A DNA stretch of 64,000 bases. It comes from an uncultured beta proteobacterium (GTDB taxonomy: Bacteria; Pseudomonadota; Gammaproteobacteria; Burkholderiales; SG8-41). The DNA lies in contig CAISJL010000126.1 in the NCBI GenBank assembly GCA_903885665.1, forward strand, positions 36,260 through 100,259. The letters are read 5' to 3'. Position numbers and translations under genes: made by a program. This document shows, piece by piece, positions 52,614-62,460 of this stretch (its first letter is position 1; each line of letters starts with the position of its first letter). The notes beneath the pieces are model-generated. The model did not search any database and was not told the DNA's origin. It saw nothing but the letters and a program-made list of their open reading frames with translations.

Positions 52614-54794
52614 ATGCCCCTCATCCGAGTCGCGCTAGACGTGCCGCTAGCCCAACTCTTCGACTATCACTGCACCGACAGTAACGCCCGCATTGGCGCC
52701 CGCGTATTGGTGCCCTTTAGTCGTCAGCAGTTAGTTGGGGTGATTGTGGCCATGCCCACACACTCCGATTTCCCCGCCGCCAAAATTAAAACTTGTCATC
52801 AAGTGCTCGATCACAGCCCACTACTACAACGCGCAGATCTTAGACTCATCGAGTTTGCTGCAGACTATTATCTACACCCACTCGGTGCAGTGGTGATGGC
52901 GACAATACCAGTCGCGCTACGTCGCCACAGCACTAGCGCGCGCGCACCTGCGGTCATCGCCTATCGTTTAAGCGCACTCGGGCAAAACATCAGCGTGGAT
53001 GACATCCCCGCTAAAGCACGCGCACAACGTAATGTGCTGCAGTTACTACAACAATCCATACTGACTAGCGCCACCATTCGCCAACGTGGATTAGCCACCC
53101 GACGTGCGATGAGTGATTTTTTGCAACTCGGTTGGGTTGAAACTACCGATCTGCCGACAAGCGCTTTACTGCCACCAGCAGATCTACCAGCCCCCGCTCC
53201 CGAACTCACGCCGGCACAACGTGCTGCCGTTACCGCGATTGAATCAGCGCATGGTCACTACCAAGCAATTCTACTGCGTGGCATTACCGGTAGCGGCAAG
53301 ACCGAAGTCTATTTACATGCTATGGCCAAGGCCTTAGCGCTTCACCAACAAGTACTATTTTTAGTCCCTGAAATCGCTCTCACCCCTCAGTTATTTGGTG
53401 TATTGGCGGCGCGCTTTCCCAACGCATCCATGGCTTTATTACATAGCGGTCTCAATGATCAAGAACGGCTCAAGCATTGGCAGGCTGCGCGCTTGGGTGA
53501 AGCACGTATTGTGTTAGGCACCCGATTGGCTGTATTCGCCCCGCTGCCGGCACTGGGCCTGATTATTGTTGACGAAGAGCATGATGCCTCCTTCAAGCAA
53601 GGCGATGGCTTTCGTTACTCTGCACGCGACTTAGCGGTAGTACGCGCCCGCCACATGGCAGTACCCATTGTGTTGGGTTCTGCCACACCAGCCTTGGAAA
53701 CTTATCGCAATGCATTGGATGCGCGTTATCAATTAGTCACTCTACCCAGTCGCATTCATGCCAAGCCCCCACTCATTTCGTGTATTAACTTACGCCTTGA
53801 GCGTGCTACCGATGGCCTATCACCAAGTCTGGTTCAAGCACTACGTACCCGATTATCACGGGGTGAGCAAAGCATGGTTTTTATTAACCGCCGTGGCTAT
53901 GCCCCAGTATTAATGTGTAGTAGCTGCGGTTGGAATTCTGCTTGCAAGCGCTGTTCGGCCAAACTCGTCGTACATTTACGTGACCGCCGCCTGCGTTGCC
54001 ATCACTGCGGTCACGATAGCGCCATTCCACCACATTGTCCGGAGTGTGGTGATGCAGATATTGCGCCACTGGGTCAAGGCACACAACGGGTAGAGTCTGC
54101 CTTAGTCAAACTATTTCCTGAGGCCCGCATTCTACGGGTTGACCGCGATTCGGTCTCTCGCAAACATGCATGGCGCGATATGCGTGAACATATTCAACAA
54201 CGCCAAGTCGACATCTTAGTGGGCACCCAAATTCTTGCCAAAGGCCATGACTTCCCCCACTTAAATCTAGTGGGGGTAATTAATGCTGACAGCATGCTCT
54301 ATAGCACCGATTTTCGCGCGGCAGAACGCTTATATGCATTACTGACTCAAGTCGCCGGGCGCGCTGGGCGTGGCGCACAACAAGGCCAAGTGCTGATTCA
54401 AACTGAATTTGCAGACCACCCTTTATACACGGCACTGCGCGATCAAGACTTTGATGGTTATGCCAAAAACCTACTCACCGAGCGCCACCAAGCTGGATTT
54501 CCGCCGTATATCCACCAAGCCTTATTGCGTGCCGAAGCTCGCGACATCGCCACCGCCATCACATTTTTAACGGCGGCATCCGCCCTTGCCCAAGCAATTA
54601 CCCCTAGCGTCACCATTTATGAGCCAGTACCCTCCAGCATGATGCGTAAAGCAGGACGCGAACGAGCGCAATTATTAGTGCAATCAGCCTCACGCCAAAA
54701 TTTACGAACTTTTTTAAATGCTTGGCAACACCAACTAGTCAGCACGTCCACGACTGCTCGTTGGTCTTTAGATGTAGACCCTGCAGAATTCTAA
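52614..54794 (+). CDS. priA: Primosomal protein N' (PriA helicase)
   Basis: 'LLRGITGSGKTEVYL', 'DEEHDASFKQ', zinc-binding 'CSSCGWNSACKRCSAKLVVHLRDRRLRCHHCG'. Confidence 0.96.
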   Translation: MPLIRVALDVPLAQLFDYHCTDSNARIGARVLVPFSRQQLVGVIVAMPTHSDFPAAKIKTCHQVLDHSPLLQRADLRLIEFAADYYLHPLGAVVMATIPVALRRHSTSARAPAVIAYRLSALGQNISVDDIPAKARAQRNVLQLLQQSILTSATIRQRGLATRRAMSDFLQLGWVETTDLPTSALLPPADLPAPAPELTPAQRAAVTAIESAHGHYQAILLRGITGSGKTEVYLHAMAKALALHQQVLFLVPEIALTPQLFGVLAARFPNASMALLHSGLNDQERLKHWQAARLGEARIVLGTRLAVFAPLPALGLIIVDEEHDASFKQGDGFRYSARDLAVVRARHMAVPIVLGSATPALETYRNALDARYQLVTLPSRIHAKPPLISCINLRLERATDGLSPSLVQALRTRLSRGEQSMVFINRRGYAPVLMCSSCGWNSACKRCSAKLVVHLRDRRLRCHHCGHDSAIPPHCPECGDADIAPLGQGTQRVESALVKLFPEARILRVDRDSVSRKHAWRDMREHIQQRQVDILVGTQILAKGHDFPHLNLVGVINADSMLYSTDFRAAERLYALLTQVAGRAGRGAQQGQVLIQTEFADHPLYTALRDQDFDGYAKNLLTERHQAGFPPYIHQALLRAEARDIATAITFLTAASALAQAITPSVTIYEPVPSSMMRKAGRERAQLLVQSASRQNLRTFLNAWQHQLVSTSTTARWSLDVDPAEF

Positions 54795-54877
54795 TGATCA
54801 TTGCTAGAATAAAATGCGTACCTGCATGTTAAAATTCCAAGTTCATTTTACTGCTCGCCTTTTTCCGAAGATTCCCC

Positions 54878-56620
54878 ATGTCGATCACCAGCACTGATGC
54901 TCGCGCACTGCTCACCCAACTTCTAGAACAAGCGGTGCGCCAAGTTGTACCCGCTGACACTACTTTCGCCATTACACTGGAGCGACCCAAGCTCGCCCAA
55001 CACGGTGACTTTGCCTGTAATGTCGCGCTGCAATTAGCCAAGTTACTCAAAGCTAATCCACGACAAATTGCCCAAGAAATTATTGCGGCACTGCCTGCAT
55101 CCGCAGATCTTGAAAAAACTGAACTCGCTGGTGCTGGATTTATTAATTTATTTCTCACTACCAGCTATAAGCAACAAGTTATTCAACGGGTGCTACACGC
55201 CGGCACGCGTTACGGTCATCATGCACTTAGTGCCCCCCAGCGCATTCAAATTGAATTTGTATCTGCCAACCCAACTGGACCACTGCATGTTGGTCATGGT
55301 CGGGGTGCCGCCTACGGTGCCAGTCTGGCAAACCTATTAAGTGCAGCCGGCCACCAAGTGTCACGTGAATATTACGTCAACGATGCTGGCCGCCAAATGG
55401 ATATCTTGGCCTTATCAACCTGGTTGCGATATCTCGGATTACTGGGAGAACCCGTTGCCTTTCCGCCCAATGCCTATCAAGGTGATTACGTCATTGAGAT
55501 GGCTCGCCAACTGCAAGCGAAACTCCAAGATCGCGCTCATAAACCTTGGGCTAGCGTGTTCGAGCACATCACTCCGGTAGAGACCGATGCTGAACATCAT
55601 CTCGATGATTTAATTCAACGCGCGAAGCAGTTACTGGGCGATGATTACCCCATTGTGCATCAGCATGCGCTCAACATTCAGTTGGCAGACTGCCAACAAG
55701 ACTTGGCCGAGTTTGGCGTGGAATTTGATCAATGGTTCTCAGAGCGCGCACTCTATACCTCGCAACAAGTCGCCGCCGCAGTGGCCCTACTGGAGCAACG
55801 CGGTCATCTTTATCGTAAAGATGGTGCCCAATGGTTCCGCTCCACCGAATTTGGTGACGAAAAAGATCGGGTGGTGCAACGTGAAAATGGTCAATTTACC
55901 TATTTTGCGAGTGACATTGCTTATCATCTAGAAAAATTCAAGCGTGGTTTTGATCTTGTCATAGACGTTTGGGGCGCTGATCATCATGGGTATATCCCCC
56001 GCGTTAAAGGCGCACTCCAAGCGCTGGGCGAAGACACGGCACGACTCGAAGTCGCTTTAGTGCAGTTTGCCATTCTTTATCGCAACGGCGTAAAAGCCTC
56101 GATGTCGACACGCTCGGGTGAGTTTGTCACTTTGCGGGAGTTGCGCCACGAAGTTGGCAACGATGCAGCACGCTTTTTCTATGTATTGCGCAAGAGCGAC
56201 CAACATCTTGATTTTGACCTGGATTTAGCCAAATCGCAGAGTAATGAAAATCCTGTCTATTACATTCAATACGCCCATGCCCGCATTTGTCGTGTATTAG
56301 AACAATGGGGCGGTGAAACAGATAGCCTGCACCAATCAGACCCAATCCCGCTACACTCTGCACATGAAGCAGTGCTCTTGAAAAGTTTACTCGAATATCC
56401 GGATATTCTAGCTGCTGCAGCGCGCGACCGTGCTCCCCATAGCCTCGCTTTTTATCTAAAAGATCTCGCTAGCGATTTTCATAGCTACTATAATGCAGAA
56501 CGATTTTTAATTGAAGATACCGCACTCCAAAGTGCTCGCCTTGCACTCGCACTGGCGGTTCGGCAAATCTTACGTAATGGACTGGCACTACTCGGCGTTT
56601 CAGCGCCAGAAAAAATGTAA
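54878..56620 (+). CDS. argS: Arginyl-tRNA synthetase
   Basis: 'EFVSANPTGPLHVGHGRGAAYG' (HIGH-type), class I core, anticodon-binding C-terminus. Confidence 0.96.
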   Translation: MSITSTDARALLTQLLEQAVRQVVPADTTFAITLERPKLAQHGDFACNVALQLAKLLKANPRQIAQEIIAALPASADLEKTELAGAGFINLFLTTSYKQQVIQRVLHAGTRYGHHALSAPQRIQIEFVSANPTGPLHVGHGRGAAYGASLANLLSAAGHQVSREYYVNDAGRQMDILALSTWLRYLGLLGEPVAFPPNAYQGDYVIEMARQLQAKLQDRAHKPWASVFEHITPVETDAEHHLDDLIQRAKQLLGDDYPIVHQHALNIQLADCQQDLAEFGVEFDQWFSERALYTSQQVAAAVALLEQRGHLYRKDGAQWFRSTEFGDEKDRVVQRENGQFTYFASDIAYHLEKFKRGFDLVIDVWGADHHGYIPRVKGALQALGEDTARLEVALVQFAILYRNGVKASMSTRSGEFVTLRELRHEVGNDAARFFYVLRKSDQHLDFDLDLAKSQSNENPVYYIQYAHARICRVLEQWGGETDSLHQSDPIPLHSAHEAVLLKSLLEYPDILAAAARDRAPHSLAFYLKDLASDFHSYYNAERFLIEDTALQSARLALALAVRQILRNGLALLGVSAPEKM

Positions 56621-56629
56621 ACTACTACC

Positions 56630-57202
56630 GTGAGTAAAGACTATAAATCTATGGATCGTAAATTGCGCCATCGTGATAACGGTGGATCGATGTTTATCGG
56701 TATTTTAATTGGCTTAGTATTAGGCTTAGCCATTGCATTAGGTGTGGCATGGTATATCAACAAAATGCCTAGCCCTTTTCAACAGCGCGACAAAAATGCC
56801 AAAACAGACGTCACCAAAGCGACTGAAAAAAATGGCAAAGATGCAGACGGTAAATCTGCCAACGATAAATCGCGATTTGATTTCTACAAAATGCTACCAG
56901 GCTCCGAAGAGCAAGCTGTAGATTTACCATCACGCGATACTAAAAGTACTGCCAAAGAATTTTTCTACTTACAAGTCGGCAGTTTTCAAAACGCCCCAGA
57001 AGCCGACAACCTAAAAGCGCAAGTCGCTCTCATTGGATTGCAAGCCACCATACAAACCATTAGCTCGGCTGAACGTGGTGTTTTACACCGCGTTCGACTA
57101 GGGCCTTTTGGCAATGTCGATGATGTGAATCGAAACCGTGAAATTTTGAAAAAAAATGGAATCGAAGCAACACTCATTAAAGGTCGGGATTCAGATAAGT
57201 AG
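56630..57202 (+). CDS. SPOR-domain membrane protein
   Basis: Single TM plus 'YLQVGSFQNAPEADNLKAQVALIGLQATIQT...HRVRLGPFGN'; GTG start. Confidence 0.92.
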   Translation: MSKDYKSMDRKLRHRDNGGSMFIGILIGLVLGLAIALGVAWYINKMPSPFQQRDKNAKTDVTKATEKNGKDADGKSANDKSRFDFYKMLPGSEEQAVDLPSRDTKSTAKEFFYLQVGSFQNAPEADNLKAQVALIGLQATIQTISSAERGVLHRVRLGPFGNVDDVNRNREILKKNGIEATLIKGRDSDK

Positions 57203-57242
57203 TCCTTCTAAATCTTTTAATTTTTAGATTGGTGTAGCCCAC

Positions 57243-57935
57243 GTGAATACATATAAGCAATTCCTAAAATATACCTGCCAAGCCTTACTCATTAGCTTGT
57301 GCTTTTTTCAATTACCGGCCAACGCTCAAAGTAGTGGACCTATTGCTGGTAAGGAATATATAAAACTCAACCCTGCACAGCCTACGGATAGCGGTCAGAA
57401 AATTGAGCTCTTAGAATTTTTTTGGTACGGCTGCCCGCATTGCGAACATCTGCAAGCGCCTCTCAACGTTTGGTTAAAAAAACTGCCGCCTGATGTAGTG
57501 CTAAAACACACACCTGCTGTTTTTGATGACTCTTGGTTACCGCTGACCCGTGCTTACTACACCATCGAAACCATGGGATTAGTAGACAAACTACATGGCG
57601 AATTTTTTAATGCCATACACAAACAAAATCAGCGCTTAAAAGATGCAGCAACTATCATTGATTGGGCCGCGAGTAAGGGCGTAGACCGCAAAACATTTAG
57701 CGACACTTACAATTCATTTGGTATTAATGGTCGCACCCAACGCTCAGTAGAACTTACGCGCAAATTTGATGTCACTGGCACACCATCGATTGCCATCGAT
57801 GGTAAATATCTCACGGCTCCATCCATGACCCTCCGCGCCGACCGCTCTGTCGATTATGATCGGTTCTTCAAAGTGATTGATGCATTAATCATAGAGGCGC
57901 GCAAAACAAAGTCTCCAACTAAAGCCGGTAAATAA
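57243..57935 (+). CDS. dsbA: Thiol:disulfide interchange protein DsbA
   Basis: Signal peptide, 'FFWYGCPHCEHLQAPL' (CPHC), 'FDVTGTPSIAIDGKY'. Confidence 0.94.
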   Translation: MNTYKQFLKYTCQALLISLCFFQLPANAQSSGPIAGKEYIKLNPAQPTDSGQKIELLEFFWYGCPHCEHLQAPLNVWLKKLPPDVVLKHTPAVFDDSWLPLTRAYYTIETMGLVDKLHGEFFNAIHKQNQRLKDAATIIDWAASKGVDRKTFSDTYNSFGINGRTQRSVELTRKFDVTGTPSIAIDGKYLTAPSMTLRADRSVDYDRFFKVIDALIIEARKTKSPTKAGK

Positions 57936-57949
57936 AGAACCGGTATCCG

Positions 57950-57972
57950 CCTCTGAACACCTAGTTCAGAGG
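57950..57972. terminator. Bidirectional terminator hairpin between dsbA and waaC
   Basis: cctctgaac (57950-57958), 5-nt loop, gttcagagg (57964-57972). Confidence 0.7.
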
Positions 57973-58986
57973 TGCTGTTGATGGATATTGCATAATCTGT
58001 TGCCAAGCCTGCCAAACCTGATTTAAATCAGGCTGTGCATCACCTGGATTTACCCCGCCTATGCTTACTTGATGCGCCCCACCTTGTGGGCCTGCGCGAA
58101 AAGCGCGTGCTTGACTAAAAATCTGAAGATGCGGCAAATTCAAAGCAACTGCTAAATGCGATAGGCCGGTATCAACGCCAATCACCCCTCGCGCTAAGGA
58201 CATACATTGCGCCAATTGATCTAGAGGCATCTCGGGTAACACACACACTGCCTCGCTGTGCTCAGATAAATGTGCCGCAATACGTGCCACCCGCGCTTGT
58301 TCAAGATTACCTGCTTGCGGTAATACCACACGCTCGCCTTGAGCAATTAAGCGTTTGGCGATGGCTATCCATTGATGTTCCGGCCATTCATTATCGGCTC
58401 TTGTAGTGCCATGTACTAACCAAACACCAGACTGCGCAGCAGTCATACACTCGCTAACCCCAGCGTTCCATTCCCACAATACCTGTGGCGCATACTGGGC
58501 ATAGTCATAATTCATAGCTAGGCCACACAGCAAGCGATAACGATCAATAGCATGAATCCGCCACGGCATCGGTAGGGCACGGTCCACCATAAACCGCACT
58601 GGCCATTCGTAACTACAGGCCTCACTCTGATTGCCGAAGCTATACCTTAAGCCCGTGTCCGATAACCGGGCCAAACGTGCCACCCATGCCGATTTGATTA
58701 AACCTTGGACATCAATCACAACATCGTAGGCTTGCTCACGCAACACTGCTTTAAATTGTTGATACTCTGCTCGGGTAACAACGCTCAACCACGAACGACG
58801 CCAACGGCGTTGCGCAATAGGAATAACCCGTTGCACACCCTGTAAACCGCCTAACAAGGATGCAAAGTTTTCCTCCACCACCCAATCAATCTTCGCCTCG
58901 GGATTGTTTCGTAACAGATCTTGAATCACTGGCGTTGTTTGAATGACATCGCCAAGAGATGACATTTTGACAATCAAAATATGCAT
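57961..58986 (-). CDS. waaC: Lipopolysaccharide heptosyltransferase I
   Basis: 'ILIVKMSSLGDVIQTTPVIQDL', 'GVIGVDTGLSHLAVALNLPHLQIF'. Confidence 0.94.
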   Translation of the reverse strand: MHILIVKMSSLGDVIQTTPVIQDLLRNNPEAKIDWVVEENFASLLGGLQGVQRVIPIAQRRWRRSWLSVVTRAEYQQFKAVLREQAYDVVIDVQGLIKSAWVARLARLSDTGLRYSFGNQSEACSYEWPVRFMVDRALPMPWRIHAIDRYRLLCGLAMNYDYAQYAPQVLWEWNAGVSECMTAAQSGVWLVHGTTRADNEWPEHQWIAIAKRLIAQGERVVLPQAGNLEQARVARIAAHLSEHSEAVCVLPEMPLDQLAQCMSLARGVIGVDTGLSHLAVALNLPHLQIFSQARAFRAGPQGGAHQVSIGGVNPGDAQPDLNQVWQAWQQIMQYPSTAPLN

Positions 58987-59177
58987 GATCGCAACACGCC
59001 CTTTAGACTAATCCCGAGTGGATAGAATCAAACATAGGTTTCAGCGACAACAACAGTATGGCTTCATCGACTATATTGAATCTATATGATCCCGAAATTC
59101 TATCATTTCAGGATCAAGGGCATCGTGTTTTATTACAGCGCTATTGGGTTATTGGATGGATGCTACCCGTGCGTACC

Positions 59178-59681
59178 TTACAAACCAGTATAGTAAAAAT
59201 GTAAGGGCACACTCGCGCGGCTCCGATAACGTTCAAAGGCGTTATTAATCCCTGGTATCACTCTGACGTGTTGATGATTGAGTCGCAACACAAAGTGCTG
59301 CGAATCAACCGTCATAAATGAATCAATCCAACTGCCCTCTTTCCGTGAAAATTCTTGGATAGAACAGGAATGAGAGAACAACTTTGCAAACTGTAGCCAA
59401 CGTGGCTGTTCTTGCTCAACGAGTTGTAGATCACTAACCAACACTACTAAACGATTCACAGGGTTAGAAACTAAAAACCGATGATACAATTTTAAGCGAT
59501 GGGATAAATTATGCTCTGGACTTAATACACTTTCGTAGATACGAATGGTATGTCGTGCTTGAGGAATCATCCAATCGACAAAAGCATTGTAATTTTTTTT
59601 ACTGTGTACCACTGATCGTCTTGATTTAGGCTGTGAGTATGGCGCAGAAATCTCCGTCGCTGCCGTTCGTGATGTATGCAT
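59178..59681 (-). CDS. PLD-like / DUF7931-like protein of unknown function
   Basis: 'QARHTIRIYESVLSPEHNLSHRLKLYHRFLVSNPVNRLVVLVSDLQ...' resembles a phospholipase-D-like backbone family. Family call is tentative. Confidence 0.6.
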   Translation of the reverse strand: MHTSRTAATEISAPYSQPKSRRSVVHSKKNYNAFVDWMIPQARHTIRIYESVLSPEHNLSHRLKLYHRFLVSNPVNRLVVLVSDLQLVEQEQPRWLQFAKLFSHSCSIQEFSRKEGSWIDSFMTVDSQHFVLRLNHQHVRVIPGINNAFERYRSRASVPLHFYYTGL

Positions 59682-59792
59682 AAAAAAACTCCTCCGAAAG
59701 GTTTAAGTCGTGACTTCGGTGACGTAGATTCTATGATTTTCAATTCAAAATCAAGCACTACCGATCGATTGTTCTAATTATTTTTATGCGAA

Positions 59793-59824
59793 AAATAATA
59801 TTCATTATTTAATGAATATTATTT
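59793..59824. repeat. Perfect 14-bp AT-rich inverted repeat
   Basis: aaataatattcatt (59793-59806), loop attt, aatgaatattattt (59811-59824). Confidence 0.85.
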
Positions 59825-60185
59825 AATTCACGTATTAATTTAGTGATTTATTTTGCATGTTGCATCTTTATTTTAATCACTCTGTACTGTTATGCAGTGG
59901 CCCTAATCCACAAACAATTTTTCACAATGTGAAATGATTGAGAATAGATTTTGATATGGCTCGGAGGAAAGAAGATTTAGGCAAGCAACTCCGCCGGTCA
60001 TATTGTGTGCATTTAGTAGCACCGCGAATCAGCGTGTTCACTACTTTATAGCAGAATTGTCGTACACAAACTTTAGCACTGACACCATACCAAGATTCTC
60101 ACGTAAAAAACCTATGGATTTAAAATCAAACTGTTGATAACCAAACACAATAAAAGCAGGTCTAACCTAAGCCCATACAAGTTCA

Positions 60186-60600
60186 TTACTCGTAGAGCAG
60201 TTCTTCAATTTTGGAGTGTGATTTCTGAGTTACGGTATAGCAATCCTTGAAACTGGTGTAACCACTAACTAGTACGACCCAATCGTTTTTAAATTTGAGT
60301 TCAATTTAATAATTTCAATTTCTGACAATACAACCTCAGCCTTTGCGTGAAGTCGATCATCACGAATCTTGCGCTTTTTATAGATTGAGAAATACATTCA
60401 GGGCAAATATCAAACCCTTTGAGTAATCGATACCGCTCCGCAATCACCTAATTTGCAATAACCTTGAAAGCAAGGCCCTTATCGTCCCCACGTGCGATCT
60501 CCTTGTGTAACAGTTTGATTTGGTAGGCCAAGTAGAAGTCAATGATCAAGCTCCTCAACCTAAGAATAAGCAGAAAGTAAACAAGGAAATCGACTCGACT
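60186..60600 (-). pseudogene. Decayed gene of unknown family
   Basis: On the minus strand, protein-like segments in successive frames: 'DFYLAYQIKLLHKEIARGDDKGLAFKVIAN*VIAERYRLLKGFDICPE', then 'MYFSIYKKRKIRDDRLHAKAEVVLSEIEIIKLNSNLK', then 'FKNDWVVLVSGYTSFKDCYTVTQKSHSKIEELLYE*'. Confidence 0.5.
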
Positions 60601-60614
60601 ACCCCCTAACAAAA

Positions 60615-62441
60615 TTACTCCACGGTCACCGACTTCGCTAAATTACGCGGTTTATCAACATCTGTGCCGCGCTGCAAGGCGGTGTGATAAGCCAACAACT
60701 GCAATGGTATGGTATGTAGAATTGGGGATAGCAATCCAGCATGATCGGGCATTTGAATCACATGCACGCCTTCACTCTCAGCAATATGCGTATCTTGGTC
60801 AGCCAATATATAGAGCTCGCCACCTCGGGCATGTACTTCTTGGAGATTAGATTTTAACTTCTCTAGCAATGTATCGCGTGGCGCTACTGCAATGACTGGC
60901 ATTTTGGCATCCACTAAGGCCAAAGGCCCATGCTTTAGCTCCCCTGCAGCATAGGCTTCGGCATGGATATATGAAATCTCTTTGAGTTTTAATGCGCCTT
61001 CCATGGCAATTGGGTAATGCACGCCTCGTCCTAAAAATAGTGCATGTTCTTTACACGCAAATACCGTTGCCCATTCAACAATGGCGGGCTCTACTCGTAA
61101 TACATGCTCAAGAGCTAAGGGCAGATGTCGTAAGGCGACGAGCATTTCTTTTTCTTGCGCCAGACTTAAGCGTTGTCGTTGTTTAGCGAGCGCTAATGTA
61201 AATAATACTAAGGCAACCAGTTGTGTGGTAAAGGCTTTGGTTGATGCCACGCCAATCTCTGGGCCTGCACGCGTTAAAAAGTGTAGATCAGAGGCTCTCA
61301 CCAAAGCAGACTCTGGTACATTACAAATGCTTAGGCTGTATAGATGGCCCATTTTTTTGGCCTGTTGTAATGCGGCTAATGTATCTGCTGTTTCACCGGA
61401 TTGTGATAAGGTTAATATCAGCGTTTGCGGGTTTACTACAGAATCACGGTAACGATATTCACTTGCAATTTCAACTTGGCAAGGAATACCGGCAATGGCT
61501 TCCAACCAATATCGTGCCACCATGCCAGCGTGATAACTAGTGCCGCAGGCAATAATAGTGACACCGGTAATTGTTGCAAATATATGCGGTGCTTGTGGGC
61601 CAAATAGTTGCGGTGTAATCGTGCTGGCTCGTGTCACCATTTCTAGCGTATTCGCTACGGCCATGGGCTGTTCGAATATTTCTTTTTGCATATAGTGGTG
61701 ATATTGGCCCAACTCTACGGCAGCAGCAGAGATTGATGATAATTGCTCTGTACGATGCACACGCTCACCTTGCTGATTCCAGATTTGAATATGTTGGAGT
61801 TGCAGTTCTGCGCAATCGCCTTCTTCTAGGTAAACAATCCGTTGTGTCACTTGCACTAATGCCGAAGCATCAGAGGCCGCAAACTGTTCACCTTCACCTA
61901 AGCCCAATAATAAGGGCGCACCCATACGGGCCACTACCAAAGATTGCGTATTTGCTTCATGTACTACAGCAATGGCATATGCACCAATTAGTAATTTTAT
62001 GCTGGCTTTTACTGCTGCCACCAGATTATGTAACTTGGTGAATTCTTGATGTACTAAATGCGCAATGACTTCGGTATCAGTGTCAGACACAAACACATAA
62101 CCAGCAGATTGTAGTTGCTCTCGTAGCATTTCATGATTTTCGATAATGCCGTTGTGTACTACTGAAATACCGGACGAAATATGCGGATGCGCGTTCCTTT
62201 CTGAAGGCACGCCATGTGTTGCCCAGCGAGTATGCGCAATGCCTAATGTGCCTTGTATATGATCTTGTTGCGCTAAATGCTCAAGCTCTGCAACACGACC
62301 TTTACTGCGTATACGTTGCAAACCGTTTTTAACTATTGCTAACCCTGCTGAATCATAACCACGATACTCTAGGCGCTTGAGGCCTTCTATCAATATGGGC
62401 ACAACATCGCGTTGTGCAATTGCAGCGACTATGCCACACAT
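60615..62441 (-). CDS. glmS: Glutamine--fructose-6-phosphate aminotransferase (isomerizing)
   Basis: N-terminal '[33 protein letters not shown]', C-terminal '[13 protein letters not shown]'. Confidence 0.97.
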   Translation of the reverse strand: MCGIVAAIAQRDVVPILIEGLKRLEYRGYDSAGLAIVKNGLQRIRSKGRVAELEHLAQQDHIQGTLGIAHTRWATHGVPSERNAHPHISSGISVVHNGIIENHEMLREQLQSAGYVFVSDTDTEVIAHLVHQEFTKLHNLVAAVKASIKLLIGAYAIAVVHEANTQSLVVARMGAPLLLGLGEGEQFAASDASALVQVTQRIVYLEEGDCAELQLQHIQIWNQQGERVHRTEQLSSISAAAVELGQYHHYMQKEIFEQPMAVANTLEMVTRASTITPQLFGPQAPHIFATITGVTIIACGTSYHAGMVARYWLEAIAGIPCQVEIASEYRYRDSVVNPQTLILTLSQSGETADTLAALQQAKKMGHLYSLSICNVPESALVRASDLHFLTRAGPEIGVASTKAFTTQLVALVLFTLALAKQRQRLSLAQEKEMLVALRHLPLALEHVLRVEPAIVEWATVFACKEHALFLGRGVHYPIAMEGALKLKEISYIHAEAYAAGELKHGPLALVDAKMPVIAVAPRDTLLEKLKSNLQEVHARGGELYILADQDTHIAESEGVHVIQMPDHAGLLSPILHTIPLQLLAYHTALQRGTDVDKPRNLAKSVTVE

Positions 62442-62460
62442 ATTTGTTTACTCAGCATCA

